Shown: positions 24,901 to 39,736 of the stretch, one piece after another | Numbering within the stretch: the stretch's first letter is position 1 | How the letters are laid out: each line of letters starts with the position of its first letter | Origin: Petrolisthes cinctipes | Taxonomy: Eukaryota > Arthropoda > Malacostraca > Decapoda > Porcellanidae | Length of the DNA: 64,000 nt | Direction of reading: 5' to 3' | NCBI GenBank assembly: GCA_033782935.1 | Contig: JAWQEG010000167.1 | Span: forward strand, 3,039,501 to 3,103,500 | Position numbers and translations under genes: made by a program | Notes under the pieces: model-generated | Databases searched by the model: none | What the model was told of the DNA's origin: nothing | What the model saw: only the letters and a program-made list of their open reading frames with translations

Positions 24901-27900
24901 CAGGCCCAAAACATGCTGAAAATCGATATTTTAGGTGCCCAAAGTCAATATGTGTATGCATCTTCTGTACCCGTTTATATCTCAAATTCAGGCTCAAAAC
25001 ACATGAAAATTCGATCTTTTTGGGTCTCCGAAGCGATCTGTAAATGCAAACTCCGTGTTAGAGTATTTTCAAAATACAGGCCCAAAACATTCTCAAAATC
25101 GATATTTTAGGTGCCCAAAGTCGATATGTGCATGCATCTTCTGTATCCGCCTATATCCCAAATTCAGTTTCAAAACACCCGAAAATTCGATATTTTGGGG
25201 TCCCAGAAGCGATCTGTATATGCCTACTCCTTGCTAGAATTTTTTCAAGATACAGTCACAAAACATGATCAAAATCGATATTTTAGGTGCAAAGAGTCGA
25301 TATGTGCATGCATCTTCTGTACCTGTTTATATCTCAAATTCAGGCTCAAAACACTCGAAAATTCCATATCTTTGGGTCCCTTAAGCGATCTGTACATGCA
25401 TACTCAGTGCTAGAATGTGTTCAAAATAGAGGCCGAAAACATACTAAAAATCGATATTTTAGGTGTCCAAAGTCGATATGTGCATGCATCTTCTGTACCA
25501 GTTTATATCTCAAATTCAGGCTCAAAATACTCGAAAATTCCATATTTTTGGGTCCTTTAAGCGATCTGTACATGCATACTCAGAGCTAGAATGTTTTCAA
25601 AATACAGGCCCAAAACATGCTGAAAATCGATATTTTATGTGCCCAAAGTCAATATGTGTATGCATCTTCTGTACCCGTGTATATCCCTAATTCAGGTTCA
25701 AAACACCAGAAAATTCGATATTTTTGGGTCCCAGAAGCGATCTGTACATGCCTAGTCCTTGCTAGAATGTTTTCAAGATACAGACCCAAAACATGCTCAA
25801 AATCGATATTTTAAGTGCAAAAAGTTTATATGTGCATGCATCTTCTGTACCCGTTTATATCTCAAATTCAGGCTCAAAACTCCGAAAATTCGATATTTTG
25901 GGGTCCCTTAAGTAATCTGCACATGCCTACTCAGTGCTAGAATGTTTTTAAAATACAGGTTTAAAACATGCTATAAATCGAAATTTTAAGTGTCCAAAGT
26001 CAATATGTGCATGCATCTTCTGTACCCGTTTATATCTCAAATTCAGGCTCAAAACACCCAAAAAATTGATCTTTTTGTGTCCCAGAAGCGATCTGTACAT
26101 GCCTACTCCGTGTTAGAATATTTCCAAAATGCAGGCCCAAAACATGCTCAAAATCGATATTTTAGGTGCCCAAAGTGGATATGTGAATGCATCTTCTGTA
26201 TCCGATTATATCTCAAATTCAGGCTCAAAACACCCGAAAATTCGATATTTTGGGGTCCCAGAAGCGATCTGTACATGCCTACTCCGTGTTAAAGTATTTT
26301 CAAAATACAGGCCCAAAACATGCTGAAAATCTATATTTTAGGTGCCCAAAGTCAATATGTGTATGCATCTTCTGTACCCGTCTGTATCCTAAATTCAGGT
26401 TCAAAACACCCAAAAATTCGATATTTTTGGGTCCCAGAAGCGATCTGTACGTGCATACTCCTTGCTAGAATGTTTTCAAGATACAGACCCAAAACATGCC
26501 CAAAATCGATATTTTAGGTGCAAAAAGTCATAGGTGCATGCATTCTCCGTAAACGGTTATATCTCAAATTCTGGCTCAAAACCCCCGAAAATTCGATATT
26601 TTTGGGTCCCAGAAGCGATCTGTACATGACTACTCAGTGCTAGAATATTTTCAAATTATACGCCCAAAACATACTAGAAATCGATATTTTGGGTGCCAAA
26701 GTCGATATGTGCATGTATCTTCTGTACCCGTTTATATCTCAAATTCAGGCTCAAAACACCCAAAAATCGATATTTTTGTGTCTCAGAAGCAATCTGTACA
26801 TTTCTACACCGTATTTGAGTATTTTCAAAATACAGGCCCAAAAGATGCTTCAAATCGATGTTTTAGGTGCCCAAAGTCGATATGTGCATGCATCTTCTGT
26901 ACCCGTTTATATCTCAAATTCAGGCTCAAAACATACGAAAATTCAATGTTTTTGGGTCCCAGAAGCGATCTGTACGTGCATACTCCGTGTTAGAGTGTTT
27001 TTTTTAAATACAGGCCCAAAACATGCTGAAAATCGATATTTTAGGTGCAAAAAGTCAATATGTGTATGCATCTTCTGTACCCGTGTATATCCCTAATTCT
27101 GGTTTATAACCCCAGAAAATTCGATATTTTTGGGTCCCAGAAGCGATCTGTACATGCCTACTCCTTGCTAGAATGTTTTCAAGATACAGACCCAAAACAT
27201 GCTCAAAATCGATATTTTAAGTGCAAAAAGTCGATATGTGCATGCATCTTCTGTAACCGTTTATATCTCAAATTCAGGCTCAAAACACCCAAAAAATCGA
27301 TATTTTTGTGTCCCAGAAGCGATCTGTACATGCCTACTCCGTGTTAGAGTATTTTCAAAATACAGGCCCAAAACATGCTCAAAATCGATATTTTAGGTGC
27401 CCAAAGTCGATATGTGCATGCATCTTCTGAATCCGTTTATATCTCAAATTCAGGCTCAAAACCCTCGAAAATTCGATATTTTTGGGTCCCAGAAGCGATC
27501 TGTACATGCCTACTCCGTGTTAATGTATTTTCAAAATACAGGCCCAAAACATGCTGAAAATCTATATTTTAGGTGCTCAAAGTCACTATGTGTATGCATC
27601 TTCTGTACCCTTCTATATCCCAAATTCAGGTTCAAAACACCAGAAAACTCGTCATTTTTGGGTCCCAGAAGCGATCTGTACATGCCTACTCCTTGCTAGA
27701 ATGTTTTCAATATACAGACCCAAAACATGCTAAAAATCGATATTTTAGGTGCAAAAAGTCGATATGTGCATGCATCCTCTGTACCCGGTTATATCCCAAA
27801 TTCAGGCTCAAAACCCCCGAAAATTCGATATTTTTGTGTCCCAGAAGCAATCTGTACATGTCTACACCGTGTTAGAGTATTTTCAAAATACAGGCCCAAA

Positions 27901-28462
27901 ATATGCTCAAAATCGATATTTTTGGTGCCCAAAGTCAATATGTGCATCCATCTTCTGTACCCGTTCATATCTCAAATTCAGGCTCAGAACACCCGAAAAT
28001 TCGATTTATTTAGATCCCAGAAGCGATCTGTACGTGTCTACTCAGTGTTAGAGTATTTTAAAGATACAGGCCCAAAACATGTTCAAAATCGAGATTTTGG
28101 GTGCCCAAAGTCGATATGTGCATGCATCTTCTGTACCCGTTTATATCTCAAATTCAAACTCAAAACACCCGAATATTCGATATTTTTGGGTACCAAAAGC
28201 AATGTGTACATGCATACTCCGTGTTAGAGTATTTTCAAAATACAGGCCTAAAACATGCTGAAAATCGATATTTTAGGTGCCCAAAGTCAATATGTGTATG
28301 CATCTTCTGTACCCGTCTATATCCCAAATTCAGGTTCAAAACACTCGAAAATTCGATATTTTTTGGTCCCAAAAGCAATCTGTACATGCCTACATCTTGC
28401 TAGAATGTTTTCAAGATACAGACCCAAAACATGCTCAAAATCGATATTTTAGGTGCAAAAAA
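21963..28462 (+). repeat. 176-bp satellite array with dispersed block copies
   Basis: Forward monomers throughout. A block of about 500 bp at 21,859-22,358 recurs at 25,900-26,399 (offset 4,041 bp, about 23 monomers) with markers GGGGTCCCTTAAGTAATCTG and CACCCAAAAAATTGATC. A second relation links about 21,470-21,830 with 22,350-22,710 (offset 880 bp, five monomers). Two adjacent 174-bp monomers at 24,571-24,918 share a GTGTTAAGTATTTTC deletion and are nearly identical. No gene or other insertion is seen. Confidence 0.93.
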
Positions 28463-29870
28463 CGATATGTGCATGCATCCTCTGTACCCGGTTATATCTC
28501 AAATTCAGGTTCAAAACTCCGAAAATTCGATTTTTTTGGGTCCCTTAAGCAATCTGCACATGCCTACTCAGTTGTAGAATGTTTTTAAAATACAGGCTTA
28601 AAACATGCTATCAATCGATATTTTAGGTGTCCAAAGTCTATATGTGCATGCATCTTCTGTACCCGTTTATATCTCAAATTCTGGCTCAAAACACCCAAAA
28701 AAATCGATATTTTTGTGTCCCAGAAGCGATCTGTACATGTCTACTCCGTGTTAGAGTATTTTCAAAATACATGCCCAAAACATGCTCAAAATCGATATTT
28801 TAGGGTCCCAAAGTCGATATGTGCATGCATCTTCTGTATCCGTTTATATCTCAAATTCATGCTCAAAACACCCGAAAATTCGATATTTTTGGGTCCCAGA
28901 AGAGATCTGTACATGCCTACTCCATGTTAAAGTATTTTCAAAATACAGGCCCAAAACATGCTGAAAATCTATATTTTAGGTGCCCAAAGTCAATATGTGC
29001 ATGAATCTTCTGTACCCGTTTATATCTCAAATTCAGGCTCAAAACACCCAAAAAATCGATATTTTTGTGTCCCAGAAGCGATCTGTACATGTCTACACCG
29101 TGTTAGAGTAATTTCAAAATGCAGGTCCAAAACATGCTTAAAATCGATATTTTAGGTGCCCAAAGTCGATATGTGCATGCATCTTCTGTACCCGTTTATA
29201 TCTCAAATTCAGGCTCAAAACATCCGAAAATTCAATGTTTTCGGGTCACATAAGCGATCTGTACGTGCATACTCCGTGTTAGAGTGTTTTTAAAATACAG
29301 GCCCAAAACATGCTTAAAATCGATATTTGATGTGCCCAAAGTAAATATGTGTATGCATCTTCTGTACCCGTGTATATCCCTAATTCTGGTTCATAACACC
29401 AGAAAATTCGATATTTTTGGGTTCCAGAAGCGATCTGTACATGTCTACTCAGTGCTAGAATATTTTCAAATTATACGCCCAAAACATACTAGAAATCGAT
29501 ATTTTGGATGCCAAAGTCGATATGTGCATGCATCTTCTGTACCCGTTTATATCTCAAATTCAGGATCAAAACACCCAAAAAATCGATATTTTTGTGTCCC
29601 AGAAGCGATCTGTACATGTCTACACCGTGTTTGAGTATTTTCAAGATACAAAACCCAAAACATGCTCAAAATCGATATTTTAAGTGCAAAAAGTCGATAT
29701 GTGCATGCATCTTCTGTATCCGTCTATATCCCAAATTCAGGTTCAAAACACACGAAAATTCGATATTTTTGGGTCCCAGAAGCGATCTGTACATGCCTAC
29801 TCCTTACTAGAATTTTTTCAAGATACAGACCAAAAACATGCTCAAAATCGATATTTTAGGTGCAAAAAGT
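28463..29870 (+). repeat. 1,408-bp (8-monomer) higher-order unit, copy A
   Basis: First of three tandem copies with period 1,408 (8 x 176). Markers in order are CATCCTCTGTACCCGGTT, CAGTTGTAGAATGTTTTT, CACCCAAAAAAATCGATA, TTTTAGGGTCCCAAAGTCG, ATCCGAAAATTCAATGTTTT, TGATGTGCCCAAAGTAAATA and CAAGATACAAAACCCAAAAC. Copy A differs from copy B at only about four places that I can see, including 28,639 and 28,859. Confidence 0.93.
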
Positions 29871-31278
29871 CGATATGTGCATGCATCCTCTGTACCCGGT
29901 TATATCTCAAATTCAGGTTCAAAACTCCGAAAATTCGATTTTTTTGGGTCCCTTAAGCAATCTGCACATGCCTACTCAGTTGTAGAATGTTTTTAAAATA
30001 CAGGCTTAAAACATGCTATCAATCGATATTTTAGGTGTCCAAAGTCGATATGTGCATGCATCTTCTGTACCCGTTTATATCTCAAATTCTGGCTCAAAAC
30101 ACCCAAAAAAATCGATATTTTTGTGTCCCAGAAGCGATCTGTACATGTCTACTCCGTGTTAGAGTATTTTCAAAATACATGCCCAAAACATGCTCAAAAT
30201 CGATATTTTAGGGTCCCAAAGTCGATATGTGCATGCATCTTCTGTATCCGTTTATATCTCAAATTCAGGCTCAAAACACCCGAAAATTCGATATTTTTGG
30301 GTCCCAGAAGAGATCTGTACATGCCTACTCCATGTTAAAGTATTTTCAAAATACAGGCCCAAAACATGCTGAAAATCTATATTTTAGGTGCCCAAAGTCA
30401 ATATGTGCATGAATCTTCTGTACCCGTTTATATCTCAAATTCAGGCTCAAAACACCCAAAAAATCGATATTTTTGTGTCCCAGAAGCGATCTGTACATGT
30501 CTACACCGTGTTAGAGTAATTTCAAAATGCAGGTCCAAAACATGCTTAAAATCGATATTTTAGGTGCCCAAAGTCGATATGTGCATGCATCTTCTGTACC
30601 CGTTTATATCTCAAATTCAGGCTCAAAACATCCGAAAATTCAATGTTTTCGGGTCACATAAGCGATCTGTACGTGCATACTCCGTGTTAGAGTGTTTTTA
30701 AAATACAGGCCCAAAACATGCTTAAAATCGATATTTGATGTGCCCAAAGTAAATATGTGTATGCATCTTCTGTACCCGTGTATATCCCTAATTCTGGTTC
30801 ATAACACCAGAAAATTCGATATTTTTGGGTTCCAGAAGCGATCTGTACATGTCTACTCAGTGCTAGAATATTTTCAAATTATACGCCCAAAACATACTAG
30901 AAATCGATATTTTGGATGCCAAAGTCGATATGTGCATGCATCTTCTGTACCCGTTTATATCTCAAATTCAGGATCAAAACACCCAAAAAATCGATATTTT
31001 TGTGTCCCAGAAGCGATCTGTACATGTCTACACCGTGTTTGAGTATTTTCAAGATACAAAACCCAAAACATGCTCAAAATCGATATTTTAAGTGCAAAAA
31101 GTCGATATGTGCATGCATCTTCTGTATCCGTCTATATCCCAAATTCAGGTTCAAAACACCCGAAAATTCGATATTTTTGGGTCCCAGAAGCGATCTGTAC
31201 ATGCCTACTCCTTACTAGAATTTTTTCAAGATACAGACCAAAAACATGCTCAAAATCGATATTTTAGGTGCAAAAAGT
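29871..31278 (+). repeat. 1,408-bp (8-monomer) higher-order unit, copy B
   Basis: Full-length middle copy with the same ordered markers as copy A. It follows without a gap in the same orientation. Confidence 0.93.
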
Positions 31279-32498
31279 CGATATGTGCATGCATCCTCTG
31301 TACCCGGTTATATCTCAAATTCAGGTTCAAAACTCCGAAAATTCGATTTTTTTGGGTCCCTTAAGCAATCTGCACATGCCTACTCAGTTGTAGAATGTTT
31401 TTAAAATACAGGCTTAAAACATGCTATCAATCGATATTTTAGGTGTCCAAAGTCGATATGTGCATGCATCTTCTGTACCCGTTTATATCTCAAATTCTGG
31501 CTCAAAACACCCAAAAAAATCGATATTTTTGTGTCCCAGAAGCGATCTGTACATGTCTACTCCGTGTTAGAGTATTTTCAAAATACATGCCCAAAACATG
31601 CTCAAAATCGATATTTTAGGGTCCCAAAGTCGATATGTGCATGCATCTTCTGTATCCGTTTATATCTCAAATTCAGGCTCAAAACACCCGAAAATTCGAT
31701 ATTTTTGGGTCCCAGAAGAGATCTGTACATGCCTACTCCATGTTAAAGTATTTTCAAAATACAGGCCCAAAACATGCTGAAAATCTATATTTTAGGTGCC
31801 CAAAGTCAATATGTGCATGAATCTTCTGTACCCGTTTATATCTCAAATTCAGGCTCAAAACACCCAAAAAATCGATATTTTTGTGTCCCAGAAGCGATCT
31901 GTACATGTCTACACCGTGTTAGAGTAATTTCAAAATGCAGGTCCAAAACATGCTTAAAATCGATATTTTAGGTGCCCAAAGTCGATATGTGCATGCATCT
32001 TCTATACCCGTTTATATCTCAAATTCAGGCTCAAAACATCCAAAAATTCAATGTTTTCGGGTCACATAAGCGATCTGTACGTGCATACTCCGTGTTAGAG
32101 TGTTTTTAAAATACAGGCCCAAAACATGCTTAAAATCGATATTTTATGTGCCCAAAGTCAATATGTGTATGCATCTTCTGTACCCGTGTATATCCCTAAT
32201 TCTGGTTCATAACACCAGAAAATTCGATATTTTTGGGTTCCAGAAGCGATCTGTACATGTCTACTCAGTGCTAGAATATTTTCAAATTATACGCCCAAAA
32301 CATACTAGAAATCGATATTTTGGGTGCCAAAGTCGATATGTGCATGCATCTTCTGTACACGTTTATATCTCAAATTCAGGCTCAAAACACCCAAAAAATC
32401 GATATTTTTGTGTCCCAGAAGCGATCTGTACATGTCTACACCGTGGTTGAGTATTTTCAAGATACAAAACCCAAAACATGCTCAAAATCGATATTTTA
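31279..32498 (+). repeat. 1,408-bp higher-order unit, copy C (partial)
   Basis: Matches copies A and B for about 1,220 bp (seven monomers) and then diverges at about 32,499, where GGTGCCCAAAG replaces AGTGCAAAAAG. Its distal part has a few more differences (32,004, 32,042, 32,145), consistent with being the array edge. Confidence 0.9.
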
Positions 32499-35400
32499 GG
32501 TGCCCAAAGTCGATATGTGCATGCATCTTCTGTACCCGTCTATATCGCAAATTCAGGCTCAAAACATCCGAAAATTCAATATTTTTGGGTCCCAGAAGCG
32601 ATCTGTACGTGCATACTCCGTGTTAGAGTGTTTTTAAAATACAGGCCCAAAACATGCTAAAAATCGGTATTTTATGTGCCCAAAGTCAATATGTGTATGC
32701 ATCTTCTGTACCCGTGTATATCCCTAATTCAGGTTCAAAACACCAGAAAATTCGATATTTTTGGTTACCAGAAGCGATCTGTACATGCCTACTCCTTGCT
32801 AGAATGTTTTCAAGATACAGACCTAAAACCTGTCAAAATCGATATTTTAAGTGTAAAAAGTCGATATGTGCATTCATCTTCTGTACCCGTTTATATCTCA
32901 AATTCAGGCTCAAAACTCCGAAAATTCGATATTTTTGGGTCCCTTAAGCAATCTGCACATGCCTACTCAGTGCTAGAATGTTTTTAAAATACAGGCTTAA
33001 AACATGCTATAAATCGATATTTTAGGTGTCCAATGTCGATATGTGCATGCATCTTCTGTACCCGTTTATATCTCAAATTCTGGCTCAAAACACCCAAAAA
33101 AACGATATTTTTGTGTCCCAGAAGCGATCTGTACATGCCTACTCCGTGTTAAAGTAATTTCCAAATACAGGCCCAAAACATGCTGAAAATCTATATTTTA
33201 GGTGCCCAAAGTCAATATGTTTATAAATCTTCTGTACCCGTGTATATCCCTAATACTGGTTCAAAACACCCAAAAAATCGATATTTTTGTATCCCAGAAG
33301 CAATCTGTACATGTCTACTCCGTGTTAGAGTATTTTCAAAATACAGGCCCAAAACATGCTCAAAATCGATATTTTAGGTGCCCAAAGTCGATATGTGCAT
33401 GCATCTTCTGAATCCGTTTATATCTCAAATTCAGGCTCAAAACACCGGAAAATTCGATATTTTTGGGTTCCAGAAGCGATCTGTACATGTCTACTCAGTG
33501 CTAGAATATTTTCAAATTATACGCCCAAAACATACTAAAAATCGATATTTTGGGTGCCAAAGTCGATATGTGCATGCATCTTCTGTACCCGTTTATATCT
33601 CAAATTCAGGCTCAAAACACCCAAAAAATCGATATTTTTGTGTCCCAGAAGCGATCTGTACATGTCTACACCGTGTTTGAGTATTTTCAAGATACAAAAC
33701 CCAAAACATGATCAAAATCGATATTTTAAGTGCAAAAAGTCGATATGTGCATGCATCTTCTGTACCCGTTTATATCTCAAATTCAGGCTCAAAACACCCG
33801 AAAATTCGATATTTTTGGGTCCCAAAAGCGATCTGTACATGTCTACTCCGTGTTAGAGTATTTTTTAAATACAGGCCTAAAATATACTAAAAATCGATAT
33901 TTTAGGTGCCCAAAGTCGATATGTGCATGCATCTTCTGTACCCGTTTATATCGCAAATTCAGGCTCAAAACATCCGAAAATTCAATATTTTTGGGTCCCA
34001 GAAGCGATCTGTACGTGCATACTCCGTGTTAGAGTGTTTTTAAAATACAGGCCCAAAACATGCTAAAAATCGATATTTTATGTGCCCAAAGTCAATATGT
34101 GTATGAATCTTCTGTACCCGTGTATATCCCTAATTCAGGTTCAAAACACCAGAAAATTCGATATTTTTGGTTACCAGAAGCGATCTGTACATGCCTACTC
34201 CTTGCTAGAATGTTTTCAAGATACAGACCTAAAACCTGTCAAAATCGATATTTTAAGTGTAAAAAGTCGATATGTGCATTCATCTTCTGTACCCGTTTAT
34301 ATCTCAAATTCTGGCTCAAAACACCGAAAATTCGATATTTTTGGGTCCCTTAAGCAATCTGCACATGCCTACTTAGTGCTAGAATGTTTTTAAAATACAG
34401 GCTTAAAACATGCTATAAATCGATATTTTAGGTGTCCAATGTCGATATGTGCATGCATCTTCTGTACCCGTTTATATCTCAAATTCAGGCTCAAAACACC
34501 CAAAAAATCAATATTTTTGTATCCCAGAAGCGATCACTACATGCCTACTCCGAGTTAGAGTATTTTCAAAATACAGGCCCAAAACATGCTCAAAATCGAT
34601 ATTTTAGGTGCCCAAAGTCGATATGTGCATGCATCTTCTGTATCCGTTTATATCTCAAATTCTGGCTCAAAACACCCAAAAAATCGATATTTTTGTGTCC
34701 CAGAAGCGATCTGTACATGCCTACTCCTTGCTAGAATGTTTTCAAGATACAGACCCAAAATTTGCTCAAAATCGATATTTTAAGTGCAAAAAGTCGATAT
34801 GTGCATGCATCTTCTGTACCCGTTTATATCTCAAATTCAGGCTCAAAACACCCAAAAAATCGATATTTTTGTGTCCCAGAAGCAATCTGTACATGTCTAC
34901 TCCGTGTTAGAGTATTTTCAAAATACAGGCCCAAAACATGCTCAAAATCGATATTTTAGGTGCCCAAAGTCGATATGTGCATGCATCTTCTGAATCCGTT
35001 TATATCTCAAATTCAGGCTCAAAACACTCGAAAATTCGATATTTTTGGGTCCCAGAAGCGATCTGTACATGCCTATTCCGTGTTAATGTATTTTCAAAAT
35101 ACAGGCCCAAAACATGCTGAAAATCTATATTTTATGTGCCCAAAGTCAATATGTGTATGCATCTTCTGTACCTGTCTATATCCCAAATTCAGGTTCAAAA
35201 CACCACAAAAATTCGGCATTTTTGGGTCCCAGAAGCGATCTGTACATGCCTACTCCTTGCTAGAATGTTTTCAATATACAGACCCAAAACATGCTCAAAA
35301 TCGATATTTTAGGTGCAAAAAGTCGATATGTGCATGCATCCTCTGTACCCGGTTATATCCCAAATTCAGGCTCAAAACCCCCGAAAATTCGATATTTTTG

Positions 35401-38400
35401 GGTCCCAGAAGCGATCTGTACATGCCTACTCAGTGCTAGAATATTTTCAAATTATACGCCCAAAACATACTAAAAATCGATATTTTGGTTGCCAAAGTCG
35501 TTATGAGCATGCATCTTCTGTACCCGTTTATATCTCAAATTCAGTTTCAAAAAACCCAAAAAATCGATATTTTTGTGTCCCAGAAGCGATCTGTACATGT
35601 CTACACCGTGTTAGAGTATTTTCAAAATACAGGCCCAAAATATGCTCAAAATCGATATTTTAGGTGCCAAAGTCGATATGTGCATGAATCTTCTGTACCT
35701 GTTCATATCTCAAATTCATGCTCAGAACACCCGAAAATTCGATTTATTTGGGTCCCAGAAGCGATCTGTACGTGTCTACTCATTGTTAGAGTATTTTAAA
35801 GATACAGGCCCAAAACATGTTCAAAATCGATGTTTTGGGTGCCCAAAGTCGATATGTGCATGCATCTTCTGTACCCGTTTATATCTCAAATTCAAACTCT
35901 AAACAACCGAATATTCGATATTTTTGGGTACCAAAAGCAATGTGTACATGCATACTCCGTGTTAGAGTATTTTCAAAATACAGGCCTAAAACATGCTGAA
36001 AATCGATATTTTAGCTGCCCAAAGTCAATATGTGTATGCATCTTCTGTACCCGTCTATATCCCAAATTCAGGTTCAAAACACTCGAAAATTCGATATTTT
36101 TGGGTCCCAGAAGCAATCTGTATATGCCTACTTCTTGCTAGAATGTTTTCAAGATACAGACCCAAAACATGCTCAAAATCGATATTTTAGGTGCAAAAAG
36201 TCGAAATGTGCATGCATCTTCTGTATCCGTCTATATCCCAAATTCAGGTTCAAAACACCCGAAAATTCGATATTTTTGGGTCCCAGAAGCGATCTGTACA
36301 TGCCTACTCCTTACTAGAATTTTTTCAAGATACAGACCCAAAACATGCTCAAAATCGATATTTTAGGTGCAAAAAGTCGATATGTGCATGTATCTTCTGT
36401 ACCTGTTCATATCTCAAATTCAGGCTCAGAACACCCGAAAATTCGATTTATTTGGGTTCCCGAAGCGATCTGTACATGCCTACTCCGTGTTAGAGTATTG
36501 TCAAAATACAGGGCTAAAACATGCTCAAAATCGATATTTTAGGTGCCCAAATTCGATATGTGAATGCATCTTCTGTACCCGTGTATATCCCTAATTCTGG
36601 TTCATAACACCTGAAAATTCGATATTTTTGGGTCCCAGAAGCGATATGTACATTCCTACTCTTTGCTAGAATGTTTTCAAGATACAGACCCAAAACATGC
36701 TCAAAATCGATATTTTAAGTGCAAAAAGTCGATATGTGCATGCATCTTCTGTACCCGTTTATATCTCAAATTCAGGCTCAAAACTCCGAAAATTCGATAT
36801 TTTTGGGTCCCTTAAGCGATCTGTACATGCCTACTTCATGCTATAATGTTTTCAAGATACAGACCCAAAACATGCTCAAAATCGATATTTTAGGTGCAAA
36901 AAGTCGATATGTGTATGCTTCCTCTGTACCCGGTTATATCTCAAATTTAGGCTCAAAACTCCGAAAATTCGATATTTTTGGGTCCCAGAAGCGATCTGTA
37001 CATGCCTACTCAGCGCTAGAATATTTTCAAATTATACGCCCAAAACATACTAAAAATCGATATTTTGGGTGCCAAAGTCGATATGTGCATGCATCTTCTG
37101 TGCCCGTTTATATCTCAAATACAGGCTCAATACACCCAAAAAATCGATATTTTTGTGTCCCAGAAGCGATCTGTACATGTCTACACCGTGTTTGAGTATT
37201 TTCAAAATACAGGCCCAAAACATGCTCAAAATCGATATTTTAGGTGCCCAAAATCGATATGTGCATGCATCTTCTGTACACGTTCATATCTCAAATTCAG
37301 GTTCAGAACACCCGAAAATTCGATTTATTTGGGTCCCAGAAGCGATCTGTACGTGTCTACTTAGTGTTAGAGTATTTGAAAGATACAGGCCCAAAACATG
37401 TTTAAAATCGATATTTTGGGTGCCCAAAGTCGATATGTTCATGGACCCAAAACATACTGAAAATCGGTATTTTAGGTGCAAAAAGTCAATATGTGCATGC
37501 ATATTCTGTACCCGTTTATATATCAAATTCTGGCTCAAAACACCCGAAAATTCGATATTTTTGGGTCCCAGAAGCGATCTCTACATGCCTACTCAATGCT
37601 AGAATGTTTTCATGATACAGACCCAAAACATACTGAAAATCGGTATTTTAAGTGCAAAAAGTCAATATGTGCATGCATATTCTGTACCCGTTTATATCTC
37701 AAATTCAGGCTGAAAACACCCACAAATTCGATATTTTTGGGTCTCTGAAGCGATCTGTACTTGCCTAATCAGTGCTAGAATATTTTCAAAATATAGGCCC
37801 AAAACATGCTAAAAATCGATATTTTAGGTGCCCAAAGTCGATATGTGCATGCATCTTATGTACCCGTTTATAGCCCAAATTGAGGCTCAAAACACCCAAA
37901 AATTCGATATTTTTGGGTCTCAGAAGCGATCTGTACATGCCTAATCAGTGCAAGAATATTTTCAAAATATAGGCCCAAAACATGCTAAAAATCGATATTT
38001 TAGGTGAACAAAGTCAATATGTGCAAGCTTCTTATGTACCCGTTTATATCCCAAATTAAGGCTCGAAACACCCGAAAATTCGATATTTTTGGGTCCCAGA
38101 ATCGATCTGTACATGCCTACTCTGTGTTAGAGTATTTTCAAGACACAGGCCCAAAACATGCTAAAAATCGATATTTTATGTGCCCAAACTCAATATGTGT
38201 ATGCATCATCTGAACCCATTTATATCTCAAATTCAGGCTCAAAACACCCGAAAATTCGATATTTTTGGTTCCCAGAAGCAATCTGTACATGTCTACTCCG
38301 TGTTAGAGTATTTTCAAGATACAGGCCCAAAACATGCTGAAAATCGATATTTTAGGTGCCCAAAGTCAATATGTGTATGCATCATCTGTACCCGTCTATA

Positions 38401-39736
38401 TCTCAAATTCAGGTTCAAAACAACCGAAAATTCAATATTTTTTGGTCCAAGAGGCGATCTGTACCTGCCTACTCAGTGCTAAAATATTTTCAGAATATAA
38501 ACTTAAAACATGCAAAAAATCGATATTTTAGGTGCACTAAGTCAATATGTGTATGCATCTTCTGTACCCGTTTATATCTCAAATTTTGGCTCAAAACACC
38601 GGAAAATTCGATATTTTTGGGTCCCAGAAGTGATCTCTACATGCCTACTCAATGCTAGAATGTTTTCATAATACAGACCCAAAACATACTGAAAATCGGT
38701 ATTTTAAGTGCAAAAAATCAATATGTGCATGCATATTCTGTACCCGTTTATATCTCAAATTCAGGCTGAAAACACCCGAAAATTCGATATTTTTTGGTAC
38801 CAGAAGCGAATTGTACATGCCTACTTCCTGTTCGAGTATTTTCAATTTACAGGCACAAAACATGCTCAAAATCGATATTTTAGGTGCCCAAAGTCGATAT
38901 GTGCATGCATATTCTGTACCCGTTTATATCTCAAATTCAGGCTCAAAAAACCCAAAAATTCGATATTTTTTGATCCAAGAAGTGATCTGTACATGCCTAC
39001 TCAGCGCTAGAATATTTTCAAAATATACGCTAAAAACATGCTAAAAATCGATATTTTAGGTGCCCAAAGACGATATGTGCATGCATCTTATGTACCCGTT
39101 TATATCCCAAATTCAGGCTCAAAACACACGAAAATTAGATATTTTTGGGTCCCAGAAGCGATCTCTACATGCCTACTCAATGCTAGAATGTTTTCATGAT
39201 ACAGACCCAAAACATACTGAAATTCGGTATTTTAGGTGCAAAAAGTCAATATGTGCATGCATCTTCTGTAAACGTTTATATCTCAAATTCAGGCTCAAAA
39301 CACACGAAATTTCGATATTTTTGGGTCCCAGAAGCGATCTGTACATGCCTATTCAGTGCTAGAATGTTTTCAAAATAAAGGCTCAAAACATGCTAAAAAT
39401 CGATATTTTAAGTGTCCAAAGTCGATATGTGCATGCATCTTCTGTACCCGTTTATATCTCAAATTCAGGCTCAAGAAACCCGAAAATTCTGTATTTCTGG
39501 GTCCTAGAAGAGATCTGTACATGCCTACTCCAAGTTAGAATGTTTTCAAGACACAGACCCAAACATGCTCAAAATCGATATTTTAAGTGCCCAAAGTAAA
39601 TATGTGCATGCATTTTCTGTTCCCGTTTATATCTCAAATTCAGGCTCAAAACCCCCGAAAATTCGATATATTAGGGTCCCAGAAGCGATCTGTACATGGC
39701 TATTCAGTGCTAGAATATTTTCGAGATATAGGCCCA
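32499..39736 (+). repeat. 176-bp satellite array with decayed 8-mer relatives
   Basis: Blocks related to the 1,408-bp unit persist in scrambled order. About 32,500-33,060 recurs at 33,906-34,465 (offset 1,406 bp), with shared TTTTTGGTTACCAGAAGC and AAACCTGTCAAAATCG. The ATTATACGCCCAAAACATAC monomer recurs near 32,285, 33,514, 35,449 and 37,030. A strongly truncated monomer lies at 37,404-37,459. From about 37,500 onwards GAAAATCGGTATTTTA variants appear in a few closely spaced copies (near 37,460, 37,635 and 38,690). Confidence 0.93.
37404..37459 (+). repeat. Truncated 56-bp monomer (internal ~120-bp deletion)
   Basis: The monomer starts normally, runs to GATATGTTCATG and then jumps to GACCCAAAACATACTG, so about 120 bp are missing between the first-half CATG and the second-half GACCC. 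It is the shortest monomer I found and a clear deletion junction inside the array. Confidence 0.85.
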
